Assembly: GCF_009733795.1 (NCBI RefSeq)
Contig: NZ_WNXX01000004.1
Location: 62,001-126,000, forward strand
Direction: 5' to 3'
Length of the DNA stretch: 64,000 nt
Origin: Actinotalea caeni
Lineage (GTDB): Bacteria; Actinomycetota; Actinomycetes; Actinomycetales; Beutenbergiaceae
In this document: piece by piece, positions 24,978 through 33,166 of the stretch
Numbering within the stretch: position 1 is the first letter of the stretch
How the letters are laid out: each line of letters begins with the position of its first letter
Notes under the pieces: model-generated
Database searches by the model: none
Told to the model about the DNA's origin: nothing
Seen by the model: only the letters and a program-made list of their open reading frames with translations
Program-made: the position numbers and the translations under genes

Positions 24978-25470
24978 TCGCGGCGTCGCGCTCCTCGCGC
25001 GACATCGACGCCGCCACCCGGAACCGGTGCGCGTGCTGGCGTCCGACGGTCTGCCGGGCGTCCGCACGCGTCTCGTCGGTGACCGCGACCGTCAGGGCTC
25101 GCCGGTCCGTCGGGTGCGGGGCGCGCGTCACGTGCCCGCCGCGCTCCAGCCGGTCGAGCAGCTTCGTCGTCGACGCCGTCGAGATCTGCAGGTGCGCCGA
25201 CAGCATCCCGGGCGTCACCAGGCGCTGCTGGTTGTGCGCCGCGATGAGGTAGCGCAGCGCCTTCATGTCGGTCTCGTTGAGCCGCATGTAGCGCTGCGAC
25301 GCCTTGCTCATCCGCTCGGCGGCCTCGTGCCAGCCACGCAGCGCGTTCATCAGCCGCACGACCTGGTCGACGTCCTCCTCCGCCAACCCCGTCCGGTCCA
25401 CGAGCTCGGCCCGGGGGTCGGTCAGCCGGGGGTCGTGCATCGAGGCGATGACCTCGTCCGGCTGCGTCAT
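24934..25470 (-). CDS. MarR-family regulator, probable CrtR-type repressor of the carotenoid operon
   Basis: About 178 aa from the ATG at 25470 (a GTG two codons upstream is also possible). The winged helix covers RLNETDMKALRYLIAAHNQQ, VTPGMLSAHLQIS and TASTTKLLDRLERGGHV, with the wing PHPTDRRALTVAVTDE. It is divergent from idi-crtEBI-YeYf-Eb. In Corynebacterium a MarR protein (CrtR) in the same place represses crtE and is relieved by GGPP and other prenyl diphosphates; the same role is inferred here. There is no Shine-Dalgarno sequence, so a leaderless mRNA is likely. The end overlaps the glycosylase gene. Confidence 0.85.
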   Translation of the reverse strand: MTQPDEVIASMHDPRLTDPRAELVDRTGLAEEDVDQVVRLMNALRGWHEAAERMSKASQRYMRLNETDMKALRYLIAAHNQQRLVTPGMLSAHLQISTASTTKLLDRLERGGHVTRAPHPTDRRALTVAVTDETRADARQTVGRQHAHRFRVAASMSREERDAAIRFLEALTATEQQD

Positions 25471-25479
25471 GCGCACATG

Positions 25480-25537
25480 CTAGCCCGGCTAGATACTTCC
25501 GTGCTACGTTCCTCTCATCCCAAGCAAGTATCTAGCC
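25480..25537. promoter_or_regulatory. Mirror-image divergent control region of marR and the carotenoid operon
   Basis: A perfect 12-bp inverted repeat, GGCTAGATACTT (25487-25498) and AAGTATCTAGCC (25526-25537), spans the promoter gap with a 27-nt spacer. The left arm also overlaps a CTAGCCCGGCTAG palindrome (25480-25492). Each arm lies 12-17 nt before the start codon it faces, and TATCTA within it could serve as the -10 box in either direction. One protein, most likely the MarR neighbour, could therefore shut both promoters together. Confidence 0.65.
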
Positions 25538-25548
25538 AGGAGAGAGAT

Positions 25549-26118
25549 ATGGGCACGGTCCACCCAGCCGCGGTACGCGAGCGGGTCGTCCTGCTCGACG
25601 ACGCAGGAGCCCCCATCGGCACCGCGGACAAGAGCGAGGTGCATCACGCCGACACCCCGTTGCACCTCGCCTTCTCCTGCCACGTCGTCGACGGCGCCGG
25701 TCGCGTGCTCGTCACGCGCCGCGCCCTGACCAAGCGCGCCTGGCCCGGCGTGTGGACCAACGCCTTCTGCGGCCACCCCGCCCCCGACGAGCAGCTGCCC
25801 GACGCCGTCGCCCGGCGGGCCCAGGACGAGCTCGGCATCAGCGTCGCCGGGGTCACGGTCGCGCTGCCCGACTTCCGCTACCACGCGGTCGACGACTCCG
25901 GCGTCGTCGAGAACGAGGTCTGCCCGGTCTTCGTCGCCACCACCGCCGACGAACCGGCGCCCAACCCCGACGAGGTGATGGCCCACCGGTGGGTCGACGT
26001 CGAGGATCTCGCGACCGCGCTCGCGAGCACCCCGTGGGCGTTCAGCCCGTGGCTGGTGCTGCAGGCCCAGCAGCTGCCGCTGCTCGTCGAGGCGACGCCC
26101 GCACAGGTCGCGCGGTGA
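25549..26118 (+). CDS. idi: Isopentenyl-diphosphate delta-isomerase, type 1
   Basis: A 189-aa Nudix-fold enzyme that interconverts IPP and DMAPP using Mg/Mn. The ATG at 25549 follows AGGAGAGAG. Active-site motifs are present: the catalytic Cys in TNAFCGHP (near residue 75), the His/Glu metal ligands in SCHVVD and ARRAQDELGI, and the acid Glu in ENEVCPVF. It is the first gene of the carotenoid operon and supplies DMAPP for chain starting. It ends in a 4-nt GTGA overlap with crtE. Confidence 0.95.
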   Translation: MGTVHPAAVRERVVLLDDAGAPIGTADKSEVHHADTPLHLAFSCHVVDGAGRVLVTRRALTKRAWPGVWTNAFCGHPAPDEQLPDAVARRAQDELGISVAGVTVALPDFRYHAVDDSGVVENEVCPVFVATTADEPAPNPDEVMAHRWVDVEDLATALASTPWAFSPWLVLQAQQLPLLVEATPAQVAR

Positions 26119-27197
26119 GCGCCCCCACCCAGCCGGTCGGCGTCGCCGACGCCGACACCGACGCCGTCGACGCCTGTCTCGAGGACTTCTTCGCGCGCCG
26201 GATCTCCCGCTCGCACCCCTACGGCGAGCCGTACCGCAGGCTGTGGCGCTCGATCCGCGACGCCGCCCGCGGCGGCAAGCGGCTGCGCCCCGCGCTGCTG
26301 CTGCTCGCCTACCGCCACGCCGCCCAGGTCGAGGAGGGCGAGCTGCCGCGCGACGCCGTCGCGGCCGCCGCCGCGCTCGAGCTGCTGCACACCGCGTTCG
26401 TCGTGCACGACGACGTCATCGACCACGACCTCGTGCGCCGCGGTCGTCCCAACGTCGCCGGGCAGGCCGTCGTCGACGCGATCGACGCCGGGGCTCGCTC
26501 CAGCGCGGCCCGCGACTACGGCACGGCGGCCGCGATCCTCGCGGGCGACCTGCTGCTCAGCGCCGCCCACACGCTCGTGGCGGGGCTGGACGTGCCTGCC
26601 GACCGCCGTCGGGCGCTGCTCGAGCTGCTCGACGAGTGCGTCATGCGCACCGCGGCCGGCGAGCTCGTCGACGTCTGGTCCGCCGTCGCCACCGTGCCGG
26701 ACGAGGCGGACGTGCTCGCGGTCGTCACCAACAAGACGGCGGCCTACACCTTCGGCGCCCCGCTGCAAGCCGGTGCGATCCTCGCCGGGGCCGACCACGC
26801 CACGCTCACCGGGCTCCGCACCGCCGGCATCCACCTCGGCGTCGCCTACCAGCTGCGCGACGACGTGCTCGGCGTCTTCGGCGACGAGAGCACCACCGGC
26901 AAGAGCACGATCGGCGACCTGCGCGAGGGCAAGGAGACGCTGCTGATCGCCCACGCCCGCACCGACACCCGCTGGCGCGACGTCGAGCACCTGTTCGGCC
27001 GGCCCGACCTCGAGGAGTCCGAGGCCCGGCTGCTGCGCTCGGTGATCGCGCACTCGGGCGCGCTCGCGCGCGTCGAGCAGCGGATCGCCGCGGAGCTCGC
27101 CCGCGCGCACGAGATGCTGCGTACGCTCGGGATGCCGCACCCGCTGCTCGACACCGTCCTCACCATCACCGACCCGGCAGGGGGACGCCGACGATGA
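26115..27197 (+). CDS. crtE: Geranylgeranyl diphosphate synthase
   Basis: A 360-aa trans-prenyltransferase. The GTG at 26115 overlaps the idi stop. It shows the first Asp-rich motif (HDDVID in FVVHDDVIDHDLVRRGRPN, near residue 100), GKRLRPAL, and the second Asp-rich region (YQLRDDVLGVFGDESTTGKS). It condenses IPP onto allylic diphosphates to make C20 GGPP for phytoene. An Ala/Arg-rich insert after the first Asp motif (GARSSAARDYG) is typical of actinobacterial members. It overlaps crtB by 4 nt (ATGA). Confidence 0.93.
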   Translation: MSAPTQPVGVADADTDAVDACLEDFFARRISRSHPYGEPYRRLWRSIRDAARGGKRLRPALLLLAYRHAAQVEEGELPRDAVAAAAALELLHTAFVVHDDVIDHDLVRRGRPNVAGQAVVDAIDAGARSSAARDYGTAAAILAGDLLLSAAHTLVAGLDVPADRRRALLELLDECVMRTAAGELVDVWSAVATVPDEADVLAVVTNKTAAYTFGAPLQAGAILAGADHATLTGLRTAGIHLGVAYQLRDDVLGVFGDESTTGKSTIGDLREGKETLLIAHARTDTRWRDVEHLFGRPDLEESEARLLRSVIAHSGALARVEQRIAAELARAHEMLRTLGMPHPLLDTVLTITDPAGGRRR

Positions 27198-28063
27198 CCT
27201 CGCTCGACCTCTACGACACCGCGGCGCACCGCAGCGCCGCCCGGGTCATCAGCACGTACTCGACCTCCTTCGGTCTCGCCAGCCGGCTGCTCGGCGCGCA
27301 GGTGCGTCGGCACGTGGTCGACATCTACGCCCTCGTGCGCATCGCCGACGAGATCGTCGACGGCCCGGCCCAGCAGGCCGGTCTCGACGTCGCCGCGCGC
27401 CGGGAGGCGCTCGACGCGCTGGAGCGCGACGTCGAGCACGCGCTCGAGGGTGGCTTCAGCACCAACCTGGTCGTGCACGCGTTCGCCACCACGGCCCGAC
27501 GCACCGGCTTCGGCGCCACCCTCACCCGACCGTTCTTCGCCTCGATGCGGCGCGACCTCGAGCCGGTGACCGACCTCCGCCAGAGCGAGTTCGAGGCCTA
27601 CGTCTACGGCTCGGCCGAGGTCGTCGGCCTCATGTGCCTGCACGCCTTCACCGCCGGCGAGCGCGCCCCGCACCAGCTGCGCGCCCGCCTGGCCCCGGGC
27701 GCCAGGCACCTCGGCGCGGCCTTCCAGAAGATCAACTTCCTGCGCGACCTGGGCGAGGACTACGCCGAGCGCGGACGCAGCTACTTCCCGGGCATCGACC
27801 CGGCCCGGCTCACCGAGACCGACAAGGCCCGCCTGCTCGACGACATCGAGACCGACCTGCGGATCGCCGCCGAGGCGATCCCGCACCTGCCGCGGTCCAG
27901 CCGCCGCGCCGTCGCCGCCGCGCACGCGCTGTTCACCGAGCTCGCGCGCGTCGTGCGCGCCACACCCGCGCACCGGCTCGTCAAGACCCGGGTCCGGGTG
28001 CCCGACACCCGCAAGGTCGTGATCCTCGCCGGCAGCGCGCTGGGCACCAAGGTCCGCGCATGA
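27194..28063 (+). CDS. crtB: Phytoene synthase
   Basis: A 289-aa squalene/phytoene synthase that joins two GGPP head-to-head to phytoene. The ATG at 27194 overlaps the crtE stop by 4 nt. It has the first Asp-rich segment VDIYALVRIADEIVDG (residues 37-52) and the second in FQKINFLRDLGEDYAERGRS (near residue 180), both binding diphosphate through Mg. The size and motif spacing are normal. The stop overlaps the crtI start, so it is tightly coupled in the operon. Confidence 0.95.
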   Translation: MTSLDLYDTAAHRSAARVISTYSTSFGLASRLLGAQVRRHVVDIYALVRIADEIVDGPAQQAGLDVAARREALDALERDVEHALEGGFSTNLVVHAFATTARRTGFGATLTRPFFASMRRDLEPVTDLRQSEFEAYVYGSAEVVGLMCLHAFTAGERAPHQLRARLAPGARHLGAAFQKINFLRDLGEDYAERGRSYFPGIDPARLTETDKARLLDDIETDLRIAAEAIPHLPRSSRRAVAAAHALFTELARVVRATPAHRLVKTRVRVPDTRKVVILAGSALGTKVRA

Positions 28064-29643
28064 GGGTCGCGATCGTCGGCGGGGGCATCACCGGCCTGGC
28101 CACCGCGGCGCTGCTGGCGGGCGACGGCCACGCCGTCGAGCTCTTCGAGTCGCGCGACGACCTCGGCGGCCGTGCCGGGTCCTGGGCGGCCGACGGCTTC
28201 CGTTTCGACACCGGGCCGTCGTGGTTCCTCATGCCGGAGGTGTTCGAGCACTTCTACCGCCTGCTGGGGACCTCCACCAGGTCCCAGCTCGACCTCGTCC
28301 GGCTCGACCCGGGCTACCGCGTGTTCTTCGAGTCCGGCGCCGACCCGATCGACCTCGGCGGCGACCGCGAGCTGTCGCTGGAGATGTTCGAGGCGATCGA
28401 GCCCGGCAGCCGCGACCGGATGGAGCGCTACCTGGCGTCGGCGCGCGAGACCTACCGGCTCGCGATCGACCACTTCCTCTACGACGACTTCAGCAGCCTC
28501 TCCGGCCTGCTGCGCAGCCCCGTGCTGCGCCGCGCGCACCGGCTCGTGCGGCTGCTCGGCCAGCCGCTGGCCTCCTACGCCGCCGGCACCGTCCGCGACC
28601 CGCGCCTGCAGCAGGTCCTCGGCTACCCGGCGGTGTTCCTCGGCACCTCGCCCTACCGCGCGCCGAGCATGTACCACCTCATGAGCCATCTCGACCTCGA
28701 GGACGGCGTCTACTACCCGATGGGCGGCTTCGCGGCGGTGGTCGACGGCGTCGCGCGCCTCGCCCAGGAGCGGGGGGCGGTGCTGCGCACCGGCACGCCG
28801 GTGTCCAGGATCACGGTCAGCGGCGGTGTCGCCACCGGTGTCGAGGTAGCCGACGGCGTGGGCGGCACCCGGCACGTGCCCGCCGACGTCGTCGTCTCGA
28901 CCGCGGACCTGCACCACACCGAGCAGCGGCTGCTGGCGCCCGAGCACCGCACCCGCAGCGAGGCCGCCTGGCAGCGGGTCGACCCGGGCCCGTCGGCGGT
29001 GCTCGCGATGCTCGGCGTGCGCGGGACGCTGCCGAACCTGCCGCACCACACGCTCGCCTTCACCACCGACTGGCGTGCCAACTTCGGCGCGATCGAGGCC
29101 GGTCGCGTGCCCGAGCCCGCCTCGGTGTACGTCTGCCGCCCGAGCGCGACCGACCCCGACGTCGCACCCGAGGGTCACGAGAACCTGTTCGTGCTCGTGC
29201 CGGTGCCCGCCGACACCGGCATCGGGCACGGCGGGATCGGCGGAGCCGGCGACCCGGAGGTCGAGCGCATCGCCGACGCCGCGATCGCCGACGTCGCCGC
29301 CTGGACCGGCGAGACCGACCTCGCGGAGCGGGTGGTGCTGCGCCGCACCGTCGGGCCGGCGGACTTCGCCGAGGACCTCGGCTCCTGGCGCGGCTCGGCG
29401 CTCGGCCCGGCGCACACGCTGCGGCAGAGCGCGTTCCTGCGGGGGCGCGTCGACAACCCGAAGGTGCGCGGCCTGCTGCACGCGGGCGCCACCACGATCC
29501 CGGGCATCGGCATCCCGATGTGCCTCATCAGCGCCGAGCTGGTGCTCAAGCGGATGCGCGGCTACCGCGCGCCCGGGCGGCTGCCCGAGCCCGCCTCCGT
29601 CGGCCTCCCGACACCGGTCGCCGCCGGAGGTGCCACGGCGTGA
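28060..29643 (+). CDS. crtI: Phytoene desaturase (phytoene to lycopene)
   Basis: A 527-aa FAD-dependent CrtI-type desaturase/isomerase that makes the four desaturations to lycopene. The ATG at 28060 overlaps crtB. It has the dinucleotide motif VAIVGGGITGLATAALLAG, GGRAGSWAADGFRFDTGPSW, and the C-terminal CrtI signature GLLHAGATTIPGIGIPM near residue 480. A Glu/Pro-rich tail follows the last helix. It is membrane-associated. It overlaps the next gene by a GTGA. Confidence 0.95.
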   Translation: MRVAIVGGGITGLATAALLAGDGHAVELFESRDDLGGRAGSWAADGFRFDTGPSWFLMPEVFEHFYRLLGTSTRSQLDLVRLDPGYRVFFESGADPIDLGGDRELSLEMFEAIEPGSRDRMERYLASARETYRLAIDHFLYDDFSSLSGLLRSPVLRRAHRLVRLLGQPLASYAAGTVRDPRLQQVLGYPAVFLGTSPYRAPSMYHLMSHLDLEDGVYYPMGGFAAVVDGVARLAQERGAVLRTGTPVSRITVSGGVATGVEVADGVGGTRHVPADVVVSTADLHHTEQRLLAPEHRTRSEAAWQRVDPGPSAVLAMLGVRGTLPNLPHHTLAFTTDWRANFGAIEAGRVPEPASVYVCRPSATDPDVAPEGHENLFVLVPVPADTGIGHGGIGGAGDPEVERIADAAIADVAAWTGETDLAERVVLRRTVGPADFAEDLGSWRGSALGPAHTLRQSAFLRGRVDNPKVRGLLHAGATTIPGIGIPMCLISAELVLKRMRGYRAPGRLPEPASVGLPTPVAAGGATA

Positions 29644-29984
29644 GCCTGACGTACCTGCTGATGCTGTGCGCGCTGCTGGGGTGCATGGCGCTGCTCGACC
29701 ACCGGTTCCGGCTGCTGTTCTGGCACGACGCCCGGCGCGCCGCGCTCACCATGGCGGCCGGGCTGGTGTTCTTCCTCCTGTGGGACTTCGCGGGCATCGG
29801 GCTGGGCATCTTCTTCCGCGCCGAGAACGAGCTGATGACCGGGGTGCTGCTGGCGCCGGAGCTGCCGCTGGAGGAGCTGTTCTTCCTGGCCTTCCTCTGC
29901 TACCAGACCCTCGTGCTCTACACGCTGGTGCGGCGGCTGCTCGCCGGGTCGGGCCGGACGTGGCGGTGGGAGCAGCAGGCATGA
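29640..29984 (+). CDS. crtYe: C50 carotenoid cyclase subunit 1 (CrtYe/LbtB-type)
   Basis: A 114-aa integral membrane protein with three helices (LTYLLMLCALLGCMALLD, AALTMAAGLVFFLLWDFAGI and the C-terminal EELFFLAFLCYQTLVLYTLV). The LPLEELFFL segment matches the PxEE motif of heterodimeric CrtYcd-type cyclases. Together with the next gene it forms the two-part cyclase that closes epsilon, gamma or beta rings on the C50 precursor. Ring type cannot be told from sequence by eye. GTG start overlapping the crtI stop. Confidence 0.88.
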   Translation: MSLTYLLMLCALLGCMALLDHRFRLLFWHDARRAALTMAAGLVFFLLWDFAGIGLGIFFRAENELMTGVLLAPELPLEELFFLAFLCYQTLVLYTLVRRLLAGSGRTWRWEQQA

Positions 29985-30286
29985 CCTACCTGGCGCTGTG
30001 CGCGGGCTTCGTCGCCCTCGCCGCCGCAGTCGCGGTCGCGGGCCGACGGCGCGGCGGTCACGGGCACACGAGCGCGCTGCTGGCCACGGCGGTCGTGCTC
30101 GTGGTGCTCACCGCCGTCTTCGACAACCTCATGATCGCGGCGGGGCTGTTCGACTACGCCGACGCCCAGATCTCCGGTGCGCGCATCGGCCGCGCGCCGG
30201 TCGAGGACTTCGCCTACCCGCTGGCGGGCGTGCTGCTGCTCACCGCCGTGTGGAACCTGCTCGACCGACCGCGGGAGCGTCCGTGA
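29981..30286 (+). CDS. crtYf: C50 carotenoid cyclase subunit 2 (CrtYf/LbtC-type)
   Basis: A 101-aa membrane protein with three helices (YLALCAGFVALAAAVAVAG, SALLATAVVLVVLTAVFDNL and the final YPLAGVLLLTAVWNLL). The conserved PVEDFAYPLAG matches the P-E-D motif of this subunit type. It pairs with the preceding subunit; neither is expected to work alone. Both starts lie in 4-nt overlaps, which suits stoichiometric synthesis of a heterodimer. Confidence 0.88.
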   Translation: MTYLALCAGFVALAAAVAVAGRRRGGHGHTSALLATAVVLVVLTAVFDNLMIAAGLFDYADAQISGARIGRAPVEDFAYPLAGVLLLTAVWNLLDRPRERP

Positions 30287-31161
30287 CCACGACCCGCACC
30301 GGCACCCTCGGACGGCTCGTGCTGGCGTCGCGCCCGCTCAGCTGGATCAACACCGCGTATCCGTTCGCCGCCGCCTACGTGCTCACCACGCGCGAGGTCG
30401 ACCTCGCGCTCGTCGTCGGCACGCTGTTCTTCCTGATCCCGTACAACCTCGCGATGTACGGCATCAACGACGTCTTCGACTACGCCTCCGACGCCGCCAA
30501 CCCCCGCAAGGGCGGCGCCGAGGGCGCGCTGCTCGACCCGGGCGTGCACCGCACGACGCTCGTCGCGGCCGTGCTCTCGTGCGTGCCGTTCGTCGCCGTG
30601 CTCGTCTGGCTCGGCGGGCCGCTGTCGTGGGCGGTGCTCGCCGTCAGCCTGTTCGCCGTCGCCGCGTACTCGGTGCCCGGGCTGCGGTTCAAGGAGCGCC
30701 CGTTCCTCGACTCGGTCACCTCCTCGACGCACTTCGTGAGCCCGGCCGTGTACGGCTTCGCGCTGGCCGGTGCGGCCTTCACGACGACTCAGGTCACCGT
30801 GCTCGCCGCGTTCTTCGCCTGGGGCGTCGCCGCGCACGCGTTCGGCGCGGTGCAGGACGTCGTGCCCGACAGGGCCGGCGGCATCGGCTCGATCGCGACC
30901 GTGCTCGGCGCCGCCCGGACCGTGCGATTCGCGCTCGCGATGTGGGCGCTGGCGGCCGTGCTCATGCTGACGACGCCGTGGCCCGGCCCGCTCGTGGCCC
31001 TGCTCGTCACGCCGTACGTGCTCGCCGCCGCACCCTTCGCCCGCGTCACCGACGCCGACTCCCACCGGGCCAACGCCGGCTGGCGGAAGTTCCTCGCCAT
31101 CAACTACGTCGTCGGGTTCCTCGTGACGATGGTGCTCATCTGGGTGGCGACCCGGCCCTGA
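30283..31161 (+). CDS. crtEb: Lycopene elongase/prenyltransferase (CrtEb/LbtA, UbiA family)
   Basis: A 292-aa UbiA-type membrane prenyltransferase that adds two C5 units to lycopene, giving flavuxanthin-type C50 carotenoids. It has two Asp-rich motifs on cytoplasmic loops, NDVFDYASD (near residue 66) and QDVVPDRAGG (near residue 194), and about eight membrane helices. The GTG start overlaps crtYf. As last gene of the operon it completes the C50 pathway. The predicted product is decaprenoxanthin, sarcinaxanthin or C.p.450, depending on the cyclase. Confidence 0.92.
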   Translation: MTTTRTGTLGRLVLASRPLSWINTAYPFAAAYVLTTREVDLALVVGTLFFLIPYNLAMYGINDVFDYASDAANPRKGGAEGALLDPGVHRTTLVAAVLSCVPFVAVLVWLGGPLSWAVLAVSLFAVAAYSVPGLRFKERPFLDSVTSSTHFVSPAVYGFALAGAAFTTTQVTVLAAFFAWGVAAHAFGAVQDVVPDRAGGIGSIATVLGAARTVRFALAMWALAAVLMLTTPWPGPLVALLVTPYVLAAAPFARVTDADSHRANAGWRKFLAINYVVGFLVTMVLIWVATRP

Positions 31162-31266
31162 CCCGGGCCCCGCGCCGGCGTCGGTCCGTGAGGTGGGCCA
31201 CGACAACCGCGTGAGCCCGCGCACATCACCGCCCCGAGCGACGACCGCGACGCGTAACGTCGACAC

Positions 31267-33009
31267 ATGAAGGTCGCCGAACAGCTCATCGCCCAGCTCC
31301 AGGCCGCCGGCGTGCGCCGCATCTACGGCATCGTCGGTGACAGCCTCAACCCGGTCGTCGACGCCGTCCGCCGCACCGGCGGCTCCGCCAACGGCGGCAT
31401 CGACTGGATCCACACCCGCCACGAGGAGGCGGCCGCGCTGGCCGCCGGCGCCGAGGCCCAGCTCACCGGGCAGCTCGCCGTCTGCGCGGGCTCCTGCGGC
31501 CCGGGCAACCTGCACCTCATCAACGGTCTCTACGACGCCAACCGCAGCGGCGCGCCGGTGCTCGCGATCGCCAGCCACATCCCGAGCGTGCAGATCGGTC
31601 AGGGCTACTTCCAGGAGACCCACCCCGACCGTCTCTTCACCGAGTGCTCGGTGTACTCCGAGATGGTCAGCACCACCGACCAGGCGCCGCGGGTCGTGCA
31701 CGCCGCGATCTCGCACGCCCTCGCGCGCGGCGGCGTCTCCGTCGTCACGTTGCCCGGCGACATCGCCGACGAGCGCGCGACGGCGGACACCCCACCGTTC
31801 TGCCGGGTCACCAAGGGCACGATCGTGCCGGACCCGAGCTCGGTGCAGGCGCTCGCCGATGCGATCGACGACGCCAAGAAGGTCGCGCTGTTCGTCGGTC
31901 ACGGCATCGGGGACGCCCACGACGCCGTCGTCCAGCTCGCCGAGAAGATCAAGGCGCCGATCGGGCACAGCCTGCGCGGCAAGGACCTCATCCAGTACGA
32001 CAACCCCTACGACGTCGGCATGACCGGCCTGCTCGGGTACGGCGCCGCCGCGGCCGGTCTCGAGGACGCCGACCTGGTCGTGCTGCTCGGGACCGACTTC
32101 CCCTACGACCAGTTCCTGCCGGACGTGCGCACCGCGCAGGTCGACGTCGACGACGCGGTCATCGGGCGCCGCACCGCTGTCGACGTCGCGGTGCACGGCG
32201 ACGTCGGCGCGACGCTGGCCGCGCTGCTGCCGCTGGTCAAGGAGAAGAAGAACCGCCGCTTCCTCGACAAGATGCTCGACAAGCACGACCGGCTCATGAA
32301 CCACGCGGTCGGCGCCTACACCAAGGACGTCGAGCACCTGCGGCCGATCCACCCCGAGTACGCGGCGTCGGTGCTCGACCAGGTCGCGGCCGACGACGCG
32401 ATCGTCACGGCCGACACCGGCATGGGGAACGTGTGGACCGCGCGCTACCTCAACCCCAACGGTCGGCGCCGGCTGATCGGGTCGTTCAAGCACGGCACGA
32501 TGGCCAACGCGATGCCGCAGGCGATCGGCGCCCAGCTCGCCTACCCCGACCGGCAGGTGGTCGCGGTCTCCGGCGACGGCGGCCTGTCGATGCTGCTGGG
32601 CGACCTGCTCACCGCGCAGATGTACGACCTGCCGCTCACGGTGGTCGTCTTCAACAACTCGACGCTGGCGATGGTCAAGCTCGAGATGCTCGTCGACAAG
32701 CTGCCCGACTTCGGGGTCGACGTGCCCGCGGTCGACTACGCGGCGATCGCCGCTGCGATGGGGTTCCAGGCCCGCCGCGTCGAGGACCCCACCGAGCTGC
32801 GGGACGCGTTCACCGAGGCGTTCGCGCACCGCGGGCCCTCGCTCGTCGACGTCGTCACCGACCCCAACGCGCTCTCGATCCCGCCGAAGATCACCAAGGA
32901 GCAGGTGTTCGGGTTCGCGACGGCGCTGAGCAAGATCGTGCTCAACGGCGGCGCCGGCGAGGCGGTCTCGATGGCGCGCTCGAACCTCCGCAACATCCCG
33001 CGGGGCTAG
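31267..33009 (+). CDS. poxB: Pyruvate:quinone oxidoreductase (PoxB-like, TPP-dependent)
   Basis: A 580-aa ThDP enzyme. The order is an N-terminal Pyr domain with the catalytic Glu (HTRHEEAAALAAGAEAQLTG), the FAD/NADP-like middle domain, and the C-terminal PP domain with the ThDP motif (VSGDGGLSML through VVFNNS, near residues 435-465). Specific segments such as IPSVQIGQGYFQETHPDRLF point to pyruvate dehydrogenase (quinone) rather than acetolactate synthase. It oxidatively decarboxylates pyruvate to acetate at the membrane, passing electrons to quinone. It is a single gene with a terminator-like hairpin after it. Confidence 0.92.
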   Translation: MKVAEQLIAQLQAAGVRRIYGIVGDSLNPVVDAVRRTGGSANGGIDWIHTRHEEAAALAAGAEAQLTGQLAVCAGSCGPGNLHLINGLYDANRSGAPVLAIASHIPSVQIGQGYFQETHPDRLFTECSVYSEMVSTTDQAPRVVHAAISHALARGGVSVVTLPGDIADERATADTPPFCRVTKGTIVPDPSSVQALADAIDDAKKVALFVGHGIGDAHDAVVQLAEKIKAPIGHSLRGKDLIQYDNPYDVGMTGLLGYGAAAAGLEDADLVVLLGTDFPYDQFLPDVRTAQVDVDDAVIGRRTAVDVAVHGDVGATLAALLPLVKEKKNRRFLDKMLDKHDRLMNHAVGAYTKDVEHLRPIHPEYAASVLDQVAADDAIVTADTGMGNVWTARYLNPNGRRRLIGSFKHGTMANAMPQAIGAQLAYPDRQVVAVSGDGGLSMLLGDLLTAQMYDLPLTVVVFNNSTLAMVKLEMLVDKLPDFGVDVPAVDYAAIAAAMGFQARRVEDPTELRDAFTEAFAHRGPSLVDVVTDPNALSIPPKITKEQVFGFATALSKIVLNGGAGEAVSMARSNLRNIPRG

Positions 33010-33017
33010 CCGCTGGG

Positions 33018-33049
33018 TGGTCGCGGTCACGTGCGCATGACCGCGACCA
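33018..33049 (+). terminator. Terminator hairpin after poxB
   Basis: A perfect 12-bp stem, TGGTCGCGGTCA (33018-33029) against TGACCGCGACCA (33038-33049), has an 8-nt loop and begins 9 nt after the poxB stop. There is no T-tract, as is common for GC-rich actinobacterial terminators. Confidence 0.7.
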
Positions 33050-33166
33050 TCACCAGCACCCCCGCGCGGCTTCACGATCCCTGCACGCTCGCCGCTTACG
33101 ATGAACGAGCGCACGCGTGTGCCCAGGGCGGGCAGGTGCGCGGACTCGAGGAGGGAGGGGCGCCGG

